Assembly (NCBI RefSeq): GCF_018219155.1
Contig: NZ_CP056123.1
Span: 4,574,680-4,638,679, forward strand
Source: Moritella sp. 24
Lineage (GTDB): Bacteria > Pseudomonadota > Gammaproteobacteria > Enterobacterales > Moritellaceae
Direction: 5' to 3'
DNA: 64,000 nt
Positions 8,230 through 34,909 of this stretch are shown here, piece after piece. Position numbers and translations under genes: made by a program. The notes under the pieces were generated by a model. The model saw only the letters and a list, made by a program, of their open reading frames with translations, was not told the DNA's origin and searched no databases. Every line of letters starts with the position of its first letter. The stretch's first letter is position 1.

Positions 8230-10389
8230 TTACGATTTGCCTTTTCTCATATAGCGATGGAATTTTTCAACCCAAGCCAGCAGCTTTTCAGGGCTATTAT
8301 TGCGTTTCCAATTACCTGCAACATATTTATTCGCTTCACTCATCGTTGGATATGGATGAATAGTACCTAACACTTTATTTAACCCTAGTTTGTATTTCAT
8401 CGCTAACGTATATTCAGCTAACAATTCACCTGCATGACTAGCAACAATCGTCACGCCAAGAATTTTATCACTGTTTTCAGCAGTAATGACTTTAACAAAA
8501 CCTTTCGTTTCACCATCTGTAATAGCACGATCGAGATCATCAATCTCGTATTTTGTCACTTGATAAACTAATCCAGCTTGCTTTGCTTCACTTTCATTAA
8601 TACCAACACGAGCCAACTCAGGATAAGTATAAGTAACCGCAGGAATAACACGGTAGTCTGTCGCAAATTTTTTCAGCGAACCAAACAAAGCATTAACCGC
8701 AGCAAACCAAGCCTGATGTGCCGCCACATGCGTTAACTGATAGGGCCCTGAAACATCACCAACGGCATAAATATTGGGTATCGACGTTTGCTGAAACTCA
8801 TTAATTTCAATTAATCCTCTGTCAGTAATCCCTAACCCCAACTCTTCAACACCAAAGCCATGAATATTAGCTTGTCGCCCTAATGCTAAAAACACTTGAT
8901 CAAACACAACCGAATCACCATTCGATAACACCGCGCTATATTGGCCATTTTCACTAATAAAATGTTCCACTTTGCTACCTAATAAAACCGTCACACCATC
9001 GGCTAATAACTCTGCTTGTACTACTGCAACGGCATCATCATCTTCACGTCCGAGTAATTTATCAGCCATCTCAACTTGTGTGACTGTTGAGCCTAAACGA
9101 GCAAAGCTTTGTGCAAGCTCACAACCTATCGGGCCACCACCTAATATAAGTAAACGTTCAGGTTGTTCCGTTAATTGCCAAAGAGTTTCAGATGTTAAAT
9201 AAGGAACTAGATCTAACCCTGGCATTGCAGGAACAACAGGTCGTGCCCCCGTTGCAATGACAATGTTTTTTGTCGTCAATGTTTGATCACCAATTTTCAC
9301 ACGCCAAGGATCAATAATTTTAGCTTCAGCAGTGAGGCACTCTACGCCCATAGCAGAATAACGAGCTATAGAATCATGTGGTTCGATGGTTTTTATTACA
9401 TTTTGAATACGCCCCATGACTTTTGCAAAATCGATACTTTTGATTTCTGCATCAATGCCAAATTCATCAGCTCGTCCAATTTCAGCAATAGTATGAGCAC
9501 TGCGAATCAATGCTTTTGACGGGACGCAGCCTGTATTTAAACAATCCCCGCCCATCCTATGTTTTTCAACTAACGTAACTTTTGATTTTACCGCTGCAGC
9601 AATATAAGCACTCACTAAACCGCCAGCACCAGCACCAATAACGATCATATTACGATCAAAACTTTTAGGCTTGTCCCAGCCTTCATAACGTTTTCGTTCA
9701 CTAAACATGGCGAGTCCTTTTTTTGCTATCCAAGGAAAAATACCTAATAGGACAAGTGCGCTTAATAATGATGGTGACGCAATACCAGATAAGCTATTTA
9801 TTTCACTTAATTGAGTCCCAGCCCACACATAAACGGCTGTGCCAGCTAACATACCAATTTGACTCACCAAATAAAAATTACGGGTACTAATTTTAGTTAA
9901 CCCCATCAAAATATTAATCAAAAAGAATGGGAAAACGGGTATTAGACGTAATGAAAAAAGATAAAAATTGCCTTCTTTTTCAATGCCTTTATTAATCGCA
10001 TCTAATCGAGCACCAAATTTATTTTGTACATAATCACGTAATAAATAACGGCTAACAAGAAAAGCTAAAGTAGCGCCAATCGAACTAGCAAAAGAGATGA
10101 GTAGTAAACCATAGCCAAAGCCAAATAAGCCACCACCAAGGAGGGTCAGTAACACTGCACCAGGTAATGAGAACCCAGTGATCGTCACATAACTAATGAA
10201 AAAAACCAGCATCGCAAACACTTTATTCTGATTAATATAATCGCCAGAGATTTGTTGTAACTCTTTAATTTGCTGCAATGATACATATTGGTTTAGGTCA
10301 AAGGCATACCACAGTGAAAATACTGCAATAATGACGAAAATAATAATTTTTTTGCTCTGTGACGCTGAAGTATTTTCATCAGTAGCCAT
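8230..10389 (-). CDS. VTT-domain membrane protein fused to FAD-dependent disulfide reductase
   Basis: A 719-residue fusion. Residues about 15-225 are a TVP38/TMEM64 (VTT, DedA-like) membrane domain with several hydrophobic helices and the signature RLIPVFPF...N at 148-159. Residues about 247-719 form a complete class I pyridine nucleotide-disulfide oxidoreductase. Its FAD motif GAGAGG is at 252-257, the redox pair C283-x4-C288 lies in GGDCLNTGCVPSK, an NAD(P)-binding GGGPIG and the AVGDV motif follow, and the dimerisation domain closes the protein. The usual catalytic His of lipoamide dehydrogenases (HPT..E) is replaced by Tyr680 in YPTMSE, as in mercuric-reductase-like proteins. It is therefore probably not a lipoamide dehydrogenase. 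Substrate is unknown; a membrane-tethered electron donor is plausible. Confidence 0.88.
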   Translation of the reverse strand: MATDENTSASQSKKIIIFVIIAVFSLWYAFDLNQYVSLQQIKELQQISGDYINQNKVFAMLVFFISYVTITGFSLPGAVLLTLLGGGLFGFGYGLLLISFASSIGATLAFLVSRYLLRDYVQNKFGARLDAINKGIEKEGNFYLFSLRLIPVFPFFLINILMGLTKISTRNFYLVSQIGMLAGTAVYVWAGTQLSEINSLSGIASPSLLSALVLLGIFPWIAKKGLAMFSERKRYEGWDKPKSFDRNMIVIGAGAGGLVSAYIAAAVKSKVTLVEKHRMGGDCLNTGCVPSKALIRSAHTIAEIGRADEFGIDAEIKSIDFAKVMGRIQNVIKTIEPHDSIARYSAMGVECLTAEAKIIDPWRVKIGDQTLTTKNIVIATGARPVVPAMPGLDLVPYLTSETLWQLTEQPERLLILGGGPIGCELAQSFARLGSTVTQVEMADKLLGREDDDAVAVVQAELLADGVTVLLGSKVEHFISENGQYSAVLSNGDSVVFDQVFLALGRQANIHGFGVEELGLGITDRGLIEINEFQQTSIPNIYAVGDVSGPYQLTHVAAHQAWFAAVNALFGSLKKFATDYRVIPAVTYTYPELARVGINESEAKQAGLVYQVTKYEIDDLDRAITDGETKGFVKVITAENSDKILGVTIVASHAGELLAEYTLAMKYKLGLNKVLGTIHPYPTMSEANKYVAGNWKRNNSPEKLLAWVEKFHRYMRKGKS

Positions 10390-10620
10390 TGTGGTATCTA
10401 TCCTTGTCCAACTAAATTCTAAAATATTACCGTAAGCTTAACCATCAATAATCACGAAAGTCTCACAACTCTCTATTATTTTTATATTCAGTGATTAGTT
10501 TAGTATTAACTTAACGTGGGCGTAACTTAGATTCTAACAGTAACCTGTTATTTATGAATAATAGGAGAGATAATATAGATAGGGAAACGTATTAATCAGT
10601 TCAGGTTCTATAAAAACAAA

Positions 10621-10652
10621 AAAGCGATGTGGAAATTAATCCATATCGCTTT
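10621..10652 (-). terminator. Intrinsic terminator after the Yip1-family gene
   Basis: AAAGCGATGTGGA pairs with TCCATATCGCTTT (13 bp, one G-U) around AATTAA. On the minus strand a T-rich tract follows. It ends 24 bp beyond the stop at 10676. Confidence 0.85.
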
Positions 10653-10675
10653 CAATATAAAAATAAAACTATCAG

Positions 10676-11275
10676 CTAGATAATGAATTGAGGCCCAAGA
10701 CCAAAGCTCCACATAACAACTGTGATCCCCATTGATGCAACAAACAACACGAGCCCAACAGTTAATAATGACGATGCGTAGATAAAGCCTCTTTCTTCGG
10801 CAATATGCATAATAACGGGAACGCCCGTATATAAGGCTCTAACCGAAAAAGCGACGCCCACTAATAATGCGAGCATAATAACCCAAGCGACAGGTATTAA
10901 TGCTGCAATACCTGTAATGAAAATCGGTGCGGCAGTATAAGTCGTCAGTTCCAAAGCCTGAGTAAAAGTAGCTGATGCACCAAAGTTACCAGCCATCCAC
11001 TGCACAAATACCGAAAAGATTGCAACAATAGCAATACTGACAATGACCATACCAACAGCCATTATTCCTGCACTGGAAGAAGATAAATATGTAGTATCGC
11101 CAACACCAAGCTTCCAGCCTGTTACTGATGCGGTATACCATGCAGAGATTGCCGGTATTAGCGCAAAAAAGAACAAACTCACAACTACAGATAATAAAGA
11201 CTCATGGTGTGTATCAATATCAATCCATTCGTCCTTGGGCTGTACGTATAAACCCCATAAGTGTTTTACTAACAT
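10676..11275 (-). CDS. Yip1-family inner-membrane protein (YohC-like)
   Basis: A 199-residue polytopic membrane protein. The N-terminus LWGLYVQPKDEWIDID resembles the start of E. coli YohC, and the rest contains about five hydrophobic segments (roughly 28-46, 70-92, 107-130, 131-150, 166-190), the pattern of the Yip1 domain. The function of this family in bacteria is not established. It stands alone between an rRNA-linked terminator and the fusion-protein gene. Confidence 0.8.
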   Translation of the reverse strand: MLVKHLWGLYVQPKDEWIDIDTHHESLLSVVVSLFFFALIPAISAWYTASVTGWKLGVGDTTYLSSSSAGIMAVGMVIVSIAIVAIFSVFVQWMAGNFGASATFTQALELTTYTAAPIFITGIAALIPVAWVIMLALLVGVAFSVRALYTGVPVIMHIAEERGFIYASSLLTVGLVLFVASMGITVVMWSFGLGPQFII

Positions 11276-11440
11276 AAGCTGATCCCTTAATGTGAAAGTT
11301 TCATCAAATTAAGTATTAGCGATTATATTGAGATTGCCATGTGAATTAAGAACTATTACATATAATAGTGATCAGGAATACGTATTTGATCGTTAAGCTA
11401 TTGAAAAGTGGTCTGGATATTTATGCCAAATTTTAGGCAT

Positions 11441-11476
11441 AAAAAAAGCCTGAATCGTAAGATTCAGGCTTTTTTT
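11441..11476 (-). terminator. Terminator of rRNA operon 1
   Basis: A perfect 16-bp stem (AAAAAAAGCCTGAATC and its complement, loop GTAA) ends six bases from the tRNA-Asp 3' end. It differs in sequence from the terminators of operons 2-5, so the array has a unique outer end. Confidence 0.93.
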
Positions 11477-11482
11477 ATTTGT

Positions 11483-11559
11483 TGGCGGAGCGGACGGGAC
11501 TCGAACCCGCGACCCCCGGCGTGACAGGCCGGTATTCTAACCAACTGAACTACCGCTCC
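11483..11559 (-). tRNA. tRNA-Asp (GTC)
   Basis: A 77-nt cloverleaf with acceptor stem GGAGCGG/CCGCTCC, encoded CCA end, T-loop GGTTCGAGTCC and anticodon GTC in loop CTGTCAC. It is the distal gene of rRNA operon 1, 55 nt after 5S. E. coli rrnC also ends with tRNA-Asp. Confidence 0.97.
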
Positions 11560-11614
11560 GCACAATCTGTGCTGATATTATCAGTCTAAATTATAGTCTT
11601 TCGACATTGTTTGG

Positions 11615-11733
11615 CGCTTGGCGATGCCCTACTCTCACATGGGGAAGCCCCACACTACCATCGGCGTTATTACGTTTCACTACTGAGTTCGGAATGGGAT
11701 CAGGTGGTACCGTAACACTATGGTCACCAAGCA
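11615..11733 (-). rRNA. rrf: 5S rRNA, operon 1
   Basis: About 119 nt. The minus strand begins TGCTTGGTGACC and closes with CCAAGCG; the internal CCGAACTCAG block is conserved. Ends are set by the terminal helix and may be off by one or two bases. Confidence 0.94.
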
Positions 11734-11857
11734 AATTCTATTTGCTTTCAAGTTGTATCTCTAAAATCTGAAAAGCTATAAATAAAGAAGTCTTTAAAAC
11801 ATAAAGTGTTCAATCTATTCTTAAGTCGATATTTCAATTAATCATACTTTAATTTGT

Positions 11858-14749
<2,892 letters not shown>

Positions 14750-15015
14750 ATACAATCTAAAGTCGACCGTACAATTGAAATAACTAGGTATTATCTAGTT
14801 TTTTTCGCCTCAAGAATACTCAAGAACACTATATTGTTATTGCCTAAGCAATAACGTGTTTTAAGAACTTCTTTATTTATTCAGCTTTCCAAATTTTTAA
14901 AGAGCAATTTGCTAAAAAGCAAAGATAAGCGTTGCTTATCTTTACTTTCTAACGTCTTTAACGTTTTCTATTCAAGCAATTTGTGTGGGCACTTACAAAA
15001 ATTAACAACTTTACG
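14750..15015 (-). other. 16S-23S spacer without tRNA, operon 1
   Basis: 266 nt with no tRNA. It holds a boxA copy (TGCTCTTTAAAAA, 14894-14906) and a hairpin at 14836-14855 (GTTATTGC/GCAATAAC). Its end near 23S is partly complementary to the 23S 3' flank, the expected RNase III stalk. Confidence 0.85.
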
Positions 15016-16560
<1,545 letters not shown>

Positions 16561-16744
16561 AAGTTTTTTTGACTGATTACCTAAGTAATCAAGTCGGCTC
16601 AATGAATTCTGTACTTCAACAACAAACCGAGGTTTGTTGTTTATAAAACCAAATCTTTCGATTTAATTTAATGTTCATAATTACATTGATATAATTTTTG
16701 GTCATTATATCTCTGTAAGTACTCACACAGATTGCTTGAATAAA

Positions 16745-16756
16745 TTGTTAAAGAGC
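16745..16756 (-). promoter_or_regulatory. boxA antitermination site, operon 1 leader
   Basis: GCTCTTTAACAA on the minus strand matches the rrn boxA used by NusB/NusE antitermination. It lies about 185 nt upstream of 16S. Confidence 0.9.
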
Positions 16757-16793
16757 GTTGACCTTGACGTCTTACGTCGTAGTCAGGCTGCGT

Positions 16794-16945
16794 ATTCTAC
16801 GCAAACCAATTTTGAAGTCAAGCACATATTTATGCTTTATTCCGGAAGCTTAAAAAGTAACCTAAGTCGCTTTTAAACACCTTAACTTAGCGGCTGTTGC
16901 CGTGTCAGTGAGGTCGCATTATAGAGATTTCGATCACATTGGCAA
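16794..16945 (-). promoter_or_regulatory. P1 and P2 promoters of rRNA operon 1
   Basis: P1 has -35 TTGCCA (16940-16945), a 16-bp spacer and -10 TATAAT (16918-16923), then a GC-rich discriminator and CACTGACACGG, much as in E. coli rrn P1. P2 has TTGACT (16816-16821), 16 bp and TAGAAT (16794-16799). The discriminator suggests stringent control (inference). Confidence 0.88.
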
Positions 16946-17015
16946 TGCTTTTTATGCACAGATCTTGATTTAATATCTAACGTCGAAAAAACCAACAGTA
17001 AAACCTATTTTAACG

Positions 17016-17039
17016 ATCACGATTCGTACGAACGGTGAT
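17016..17039. promoter_or_regulatory. 24-bp palindrome upstream of P1, operon 1
   Basis: An imperfect palindrome with ATCAC/GTGAT ends and a perfect TTCGTACGAA core, 70 bp upstream of the P1 -35 box. The same sequence at the same distance is found at operons 2-4. A protein-binding site is likely but unproven; it does not fit the Fis consensus. Confidence 0.5.
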
Positions 17040-17429
17040 TATTACAGCGATTATCATTATTTATAATATGTAGCCGTCTCATGTCTTTTTAATAAAAACG
17101 ACAGCTCAGCCCCGTTAATTTAGTAGCAATGGACTAATTACGCCAATAATAATCAAAATAAATGCACATTAGCCAACCAAAATTAGATCAACAACAAAAA
17201 CTAGCGAGGTGACGCAGTAAATATTATTGTTGGCTAAGCATTACCAAGCACTGTTTTTTTATTTAACGCGGCCACCGATGACTAAAATAGTGTTAGTTTA
17301 ATTTGTACAGGGCCAAAGTAATCATTCTTACCCGTTATTTTTAATCATCGAGCATACCAATAACATCATTAACGCTGGCAGATCTCTTTATGTATAGAAC
17401 AGCAACTATAAGCAAAACCTCAAATACAC

Positions 17430-17455
17430 AAAAACCAGCCGACGGCTGGTTTTTT
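17430..17455. terminator. Second terminator downstream of operon 2
   Basis: AAAAACCAGCC and GGCTGGTTTTT around GAC, with T-runs on both strands. It is about 145 nt past the 5S of operon 2. Confidence 0.85.
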
Positions 17456-17553
17456 ATTTTCTGATGTACAGCTACTGCTGCTTAATCGTATTACGTTACT
17501 TGTGCCTGTCATTTTACAAGCTGGAACGTCCTTTTTCCTTAAATTTTAGACAC

Positions 17554-17584
17554 AAAAAAGCCGATACCATCACTGATATCGGCT
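17554..17584 (-). terminator. First terminator of rRNA operon 2
   Basis: AGCCGATA/TATCGGCT stem with a six-T tail on the minus strand, 14 nt past the 5S. Confidence 0.9.
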
Positions 17585-17597
17585 CTCTCTAATTTGG

Positions 17598-17716
17598 CGC
17601 TTGGCGATGCCCTACTCTCACATGGGGAAGCCCCACACTACCATCGGCGTTATTACGTTTCACTACTGAGTTCGGAATGGGATCAGGTGGTACCGTAACA
17701 CTATGGTCACCAAGCA
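17598..17716 (-). rRNA. rrf: 5S rRNA, operon 2
   Basis: Same 119-nt sequence as the operon 1 copy as far as I compared. Confidence 0.94.
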
Positions 17717-17841
17717 AATCTAGTTTGCTTTCAAGTTGTATCTCTAAAATCTGAAAAGCTATAAATAAAGAAGTCTTTAAAACATAAAGTGTTCAATCTA
17801 TTCTTAAGTCGATTATTTCAATTAATCATACTTTAATTTGT

Positions 17842-20733
<2,892 letters not shown>

Positions 20734-20999
20734 ATACAATCTAAAGTCGACCGTACAATTGAAATAACTAGGTATTATCTAGTTTTTTTCGCCTCAAGAA
20801 TACTCAAGAACACTATATTGTTATTACCTAAGTAATAACGTGTTTTAAGAACTTCTTTATTTATTCAGCTTTCCAAATTTTTAAAGAGCAATTTGCTAAA
20901 AAGCAAAGATAAGCGTTGCTTATCTTTACTCTCTAACGTCTTTAACATTTTCTATTCAAGCAATTTGTGTGGGCACTTACAAAAATTAACAACTTTACG
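20734..20999 (-). other. 16S-23S spacer without tRNA, operon 2
   Basis: 266 nt. The hairpin at 20820-20839 is GTTATTAC/GTAATAAC, a compensated G-C to A-T change from the operon 1 form. A boxA copy is conserved. Confidence 0.85.
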
Positions 21000-22544
<1,545 letters not shown>

Positions 22545-22728
22545 AAGTTTTTTTGACTGATTACCTAAGTAATCAAGTCGGCTCAATGAATTCTGTACTT
22601 CAACAACAAACCGAGGTTTGTTGTTTATAAAACCAAATCTTTCGATTTAATTTAATGTTCATAATTACATTGATATAATTTTTGGTCATTATATCTCTGT
22701 AAGTACTCACACAGATTGCTTGAATAAA

Positions 22729-22740
22729 TTGTTAAAGAGC
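22729..22740 (-). promoter_or_regulatory. boxA, operon 2 leader
   Basis: GCTCTTTAACAA, as in operon 1. Confidence 0.9.
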
Positions 22741-22777
22741 GTTGACCTTGACGTCTTGCGTCGTAGTCAGGCTGCGT

Positions 22778-22929
22778 ATTCTACGCAAACCAATTTTGAA
22801 GTCAAGCACATATTTATGCTTTATTCCGGAAGCTTAAAAAGTAACCTAAGTCGTTTTTAAACACCTTAACTTAGCGGCTGTTGCCGTGTCAGTGAGGTCG
22901 CATTATAGAGATTTCGATCACATTGGCAA
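22778..22929 (-). promoter_or_regulatory. P1 and P2 promoters of rRNA operon 2
   Basis: P1: TTGCCA (22924-22929), 16 bp, TATAAT (22902-22907). P2: TTGACT (22800-22805), 16 bp, TAGAAT (22778-22783). Confidence 0.88.
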
Positions 22930-22999
22930 TGCTTTTTATGCACAGATCTTGATTTAATATCTAACGCCGAAAAAACCAACAATAAAGCCGATTTTAACG

Positions 23000-23023
23000 A
23001 TCACGATTCGTACGAACGGTGAT
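23000..23023. promoter_or_regulatory. 24-bp palindrome upstream of P1, operon 2
   Basis: Identical to the operon 1 palindrome, 70 bp above the -35, although flanking bases differ. Confidence 0.5.
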
Positions 23024-23414
23024 TATTACAGCGCTTCTCATTATTTATAATACACAGCTCTCTCATGTCTTTTTAATAAAAACGACACCTCAGCCCCCGT
23101 TAATTTAGTAGCAATGAGTAAATTACGCCAATAATAATCAAAATAAATGCACATTAGCCAACCAAAATTAGATCAACAGCAAAAATTAGCGAAGTGACAC
23201 TGTAAATATTATTGTTACTTAAGCATTACCAATGCACTATTTTTATTTAACGAGGCCATCGATGACTAAAAATAGTGCTCGTTTAATTTATACAGGGCCA
23301 AAGTAATCATTCCTACCCGTTATTCTTAATCATCGAGCATGCCAATAACATCATTAATGCTGGCAGATCCCTTTATGCATAGAACAGCAACTATAAGCAA
23401 ATCCTCAAATACAC

Positions 23415-23439
23415 AAAAACCAGCCGACGGCTGGTTTTT
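23415..23439. terminator. Second terminator downstream of operon 3
   Basis: AAAAACCAGCC/GGCTGGTTTTT hairpin. Confidence 0.85.
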
Positions 23440-23530
23440 ACTATCTTATGTACAGCTAGTGCAGCTTAATTTTATTACTTGTGTCTCTAATTTAATAAGC
23501 GGAACGCACCGATCCCTAAATTTCAGACAC

Positions 23531-23561
23531 AAAAAAGCCGATACCATCACTGATATCGGCT
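23531..23561 (-). terminator. First terminator of rRNA operon 3
   Basis: AGCCGATA/TATCGGCT stem with T-tail. Confidence 0.9.
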
Positions 23562-23574
23562 CTCTCTAATTTGG

Positions 23575-23693
23575 CGCTTGGCGATGCCCTACTCTCACAT
23601 GGGGAAGCCCCACACTACCATCGGCGTTATTACGTTTCACTACTGAGTTCGGAATGGGATCAGGTGGTACCGTAACACTATGGTCACCAAGCA
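23575..23693 (-). rRNA. rrf: 5S rRNA, operon 3
   Basis: About 119 nt, same as the other copies. The 23S-5S spacer of operons 3-5 carries a small hairpin TTGAAAC/GTTTCAA (23713-23731) that operons 1-2 lack. Confidence 0.94.
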
Positions 23694-23831
23694 AATCTAG
23701 TTTGCTTTCAACTTGAAACACATGGTTTCAATCTTTAAAATCTGAAAAGCTATAAATAAAGAAGTCTTTAAAACATAAAGTGTTCAATCTATTCTTAAGT
23801 CGATATTTCAATTAATCATACTTTAATTTGT

Positions 23832-26723
<2,892 letters not shown>

Positions 26724-26989
26724 ATACAATCTAAAGTCGACCGTACAATTGAAATAACTAGGTATTATCTAGTTTTTTTCGCCTCAAGAATACTCAAGAA
26801 CACTATATTGTTATTACCTAAGTAATAACGTGTTTTAAGAACTTCTTTATTTATTCAGCTTTCCAAATTTTTAAAGAGCAATTTGCTAAAAAGCAAAGAT
26901 AAGCGTTGCTTATCTTTACTCTCTAACGTCTTTAACATTTTCTATTCAAGCAATTTGTGTGGGCACTTACAAAAATTAACAACTTTACG
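26724..26989 (-). other. 16S-23S spacer without tRNA, operon 3
   Basis: 266 nt, same as the operon 2 spacer, with the GTTATTAC hairpin and boxA. Confidence 0.85.
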
Positions 26990-28534
<1,545 letters not shown>

Positions 28535-28718
28535 AAGTTTTTTTGACTGATTACCTAAGTAATCAAGTCGGCTCAATGAATTCTGTACTTCAACAACAAA
28601 CCGAGGTTTGTTGTTTATAAAACCAAATCTTTCGATTTAATTTAATGTTCATAATTACATTGATATAATTTTTGGTCATTATATCTCTGTAAGTACTCAC
28701 ACAGATTGCTTGAATAAA

Positions 28719-28730
28719 TTGTTAAAGAGC
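28719..28730 (-). promoter_or_regulatory. boxA, operon 3 leader
   Basis: GCTCTTTAACAA on the minus strand. Confidence 0.9.
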
Positions 28731-28767
28731 GTTGACCTTGACGTCTTGCGTCGTAGTCAGGCTGCGT

Positions 28768-28919
28768 ATTCTACGCAAACCAATTTTGAAGTCAAGCACA
28801 TATTTATGCTTTATTCCGGAAGCTTAAAAAGTAACCTAAGTCGTTTTTAAACACCTTAACTTAGCGGCTGTTGCCGTGTCAGTGAGGTCGCATTATAGAG
28901 ATTTCGATCACATTGGCAA
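28768..28919 (-). promoter_or_regulatory. P1 and P2 promoters of rRNA operon 3
   Basis: P1: TTGCCA (28914-28919) and TATAAT (28892-28897). P2: TTGACT (28790-28795) and TAGAAT (28768-28773). Both have 16-bp spacers. Confidence 0.88.
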
Positions 28920-29404
28920 TGCTTTTTATGCACAGATCTTGATTTAATATCTAACGCCGAAAAAACCAACAATAAAGCCGATTTTAACGATCACGATTCG
29001 TACGAACGGTGATTATTACAGCGCTTCTCATTATTTATAATACACAGCTCTCTCATGTCTTTTTAATAAAAACGACACCTCAGCCCCCGTTAATTTAGTA
29101 GCAATGAGTAAATTACGCCAATAATAATCAAAATAAATGCACATTAGCCAACCAAAATTAGATCAACAGCAAAAATTAGCGAAGTGACACTGTAAATATT
29201 ATTGTTACTTAAGCATTACCAATGCACTATTTTTATTTAACGAGGCCATCGATGACTAAAAATAGTGCTCGTTTAATTTATACAGGGCCAAAGTAATCAT
29301 TCCTACCCGTTATTCTTAATCATCGAGCATGCCAATAACATCATTAATGCTGGCAGATCCCTTTATGCATAGAACAGCAACTATAAGCAAATCCTCAAAT
29401 ACAC

Positions 29405-29429
29405 AAAAACCAGCCGACGGCTGGTTTTT
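29405..29429. terminator. Second terminator downstream of operon 4
   Basis: AAAAACCAGCC/GGCTGGTTTTT hairpin. Confidence 0.85.
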
Positions 29430-29520
29430 ACTATCTTATGTACAGCTAGTGCAGCTTAATTTTATTACTTGTGTCTCTAATTTAATAAGCGGAACGCACC
29501 GATCCCTAAATTTCAGACAC

Positions 29521-29551
29521 AAAAAAGCCGATACCATCACTGATATCGGCT
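29521..29551 (-). terminator. First terminator of rRNA operon 4
   Basis: AGCCGATA/TATCGGCT stem with T-tail. Confidence 0.9.
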
Positions 29552-29564
29552 CTCTCTAATTTGG

Positions 29565-29683
29565 CGCTTGGCGATGCCCTACTCTCACATGGGGAAGCCC
29601 CACACTACCATCGGCGTTATTACGTTTCACTACTGAGTTCGGAATGGGATCAGGTGGTACCGTAACACTATGGTCACCAAGCA
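29565..29683 (-). rRNA. rrf: 5S rRNA, operon 4
   Basis: About 119 nt, exactly 5990 bp from the operon 3 copy. Confidence 0.94.
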
Positions 29684-29821
29684 AATCTAGTTTGCTTTCA
29701 ACTTGAAACACATGGTTTCAATCTTTAAAATCTGAAAAGCTATAAATAAAGAAGTCTTTAAAACATAAAGTGTTCAATCTATTCTTAAGTCGATATTTCA
29801 ATTAATCATACTTTAATTTGT

Positions 29822-32713
<2,892 letters not shown>

Positions 32714-32979
32714 ATACAATCTAAAGTCGACCGTACAATTGAAATAACTAGGTATTATCTAGTTTTTTTCGCCTCAAGAATACTCAAGAACACTATATTG
32801 TTATTACCTAAGTAATAACGTGTTTTAAGAACTTCTTTATTTATTCAGCTTTCCAAATTTTTAAAGAGCAATTTGCTAAAAAGCAAAGATAAGCGTTGCT
32901 TATCTTTACTCTCTAACGTCTTTAACATTTTCTATTCAAGCAATTTGTGTGGGCACTTACAAAAATTAACAACTTTACG
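32714..32979 (-). other. 16S-23S spacer without tRNA, operon 4
   Basis: 266 nt, like operons 2 and 3. Confidence 0.85.
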
Positions 32980-34524
<1,545 letters not shown>

Positions 34525-34708
34525 AAGTTTTTTTGACTGATTACCTAAGTAATCAAGTCGGCTCAATGAATTCTGTACTTCAACAACAAACCGAGGTTTG
34601 TTGTTTATAAAACCAAATCTTTCGATTTAATTTAATGTTCATAATTACATTGATATAATTTTTGGTCATTATATCTCTGTAAGTACTCACACAGATTGCT
34701 TGAATAAA

Positions 34709-34720
34709 TTGTTAAAGAGC
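34709..34720 (-). promoter_or_regulatory. boxA, operon 4 leader
   Basis: GCTCTTTAACAA on the minus strand. Confidence 0.9.
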
Positions 34721-34757
34721 GTTGACCTTGACGTCTTGCGTCGTAGTCAGGCTGCGT

Positions 34758-34909
34758 ATTCTACGCAAACCAATTTTGAAGTCAAGCACATATTTATGCT
34801 TTATTCCGGAAGCTTAAAAAGTAACCTAAGTCGTTTTTAAACACCTTAACTTAGCGGCTGTTGCCGTGTCAGTGAGGTCGCATTATAGAGATTTCGATCA
34901 CATTGGCAA
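34758..34909 (-). promoter_or_regulatory. P1 and P2 promoters of rRNA operon 4
   Basis: P1: TTGCCA (34904-34909) and TATAAT (34882-34887). P2: TTGACT (34780-34785) and TAGAAT (34758-34763). Confidence 0.88.

Larger units (their letters stand above)
16561..17597 (-). other. Leader and spacer between rRNA operons 1 and 2
   Basis: About 1 kb without a credible gene. From 16S outward on the minus strand it holds leader hairpins (16574-16591, 16618-16641), boxA, P2, P1, a 24-bp palindrome (17016-17039), AT-rich DNA with a 9-bp inverted repeat TTAGCCAAC/GTTGGCTAA (17169-17177, 17229-17237), and two terminators of operon 2. It differs at many places from the three other spacers, which are nearly identical to one another. 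Confidence 0.8.
22545..23574 (-). other. Leader and spacer between rRNA operons 2 and 3
   Basis: 1030 bp, no gene supported. Layout as in spacer 1, with the palindrome at 23000-23023 and a 12-bp inverted repeat GCACTATTTTTA/TAAAAATAGTGC (23234-23245, 23267-23278) that is degenerate in spacer 1. Two terminators of operon 3 are at 23415-23439 and 23531-23561. Confidence 0.8.
28535..29564 (-). other. Leader and spacer between rRNA operons 3 and 4
   Basis: 1030 bp that I read as the same sequence as the operon 2/3 spacer. Palindrome at 28990-29013, inverted repeat arms at 29224-29235 and 29257-29268. No gene. Confidence 0.8.

Noticed and set aside
23339..23569. A 76-codon reading frame in the inter-operon spacers
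   Set aside because: It runs through two terminator hairpins, is not kept in spacer 1 and has no ribosome-binding site; it is repeated only because the spacer is repeated.
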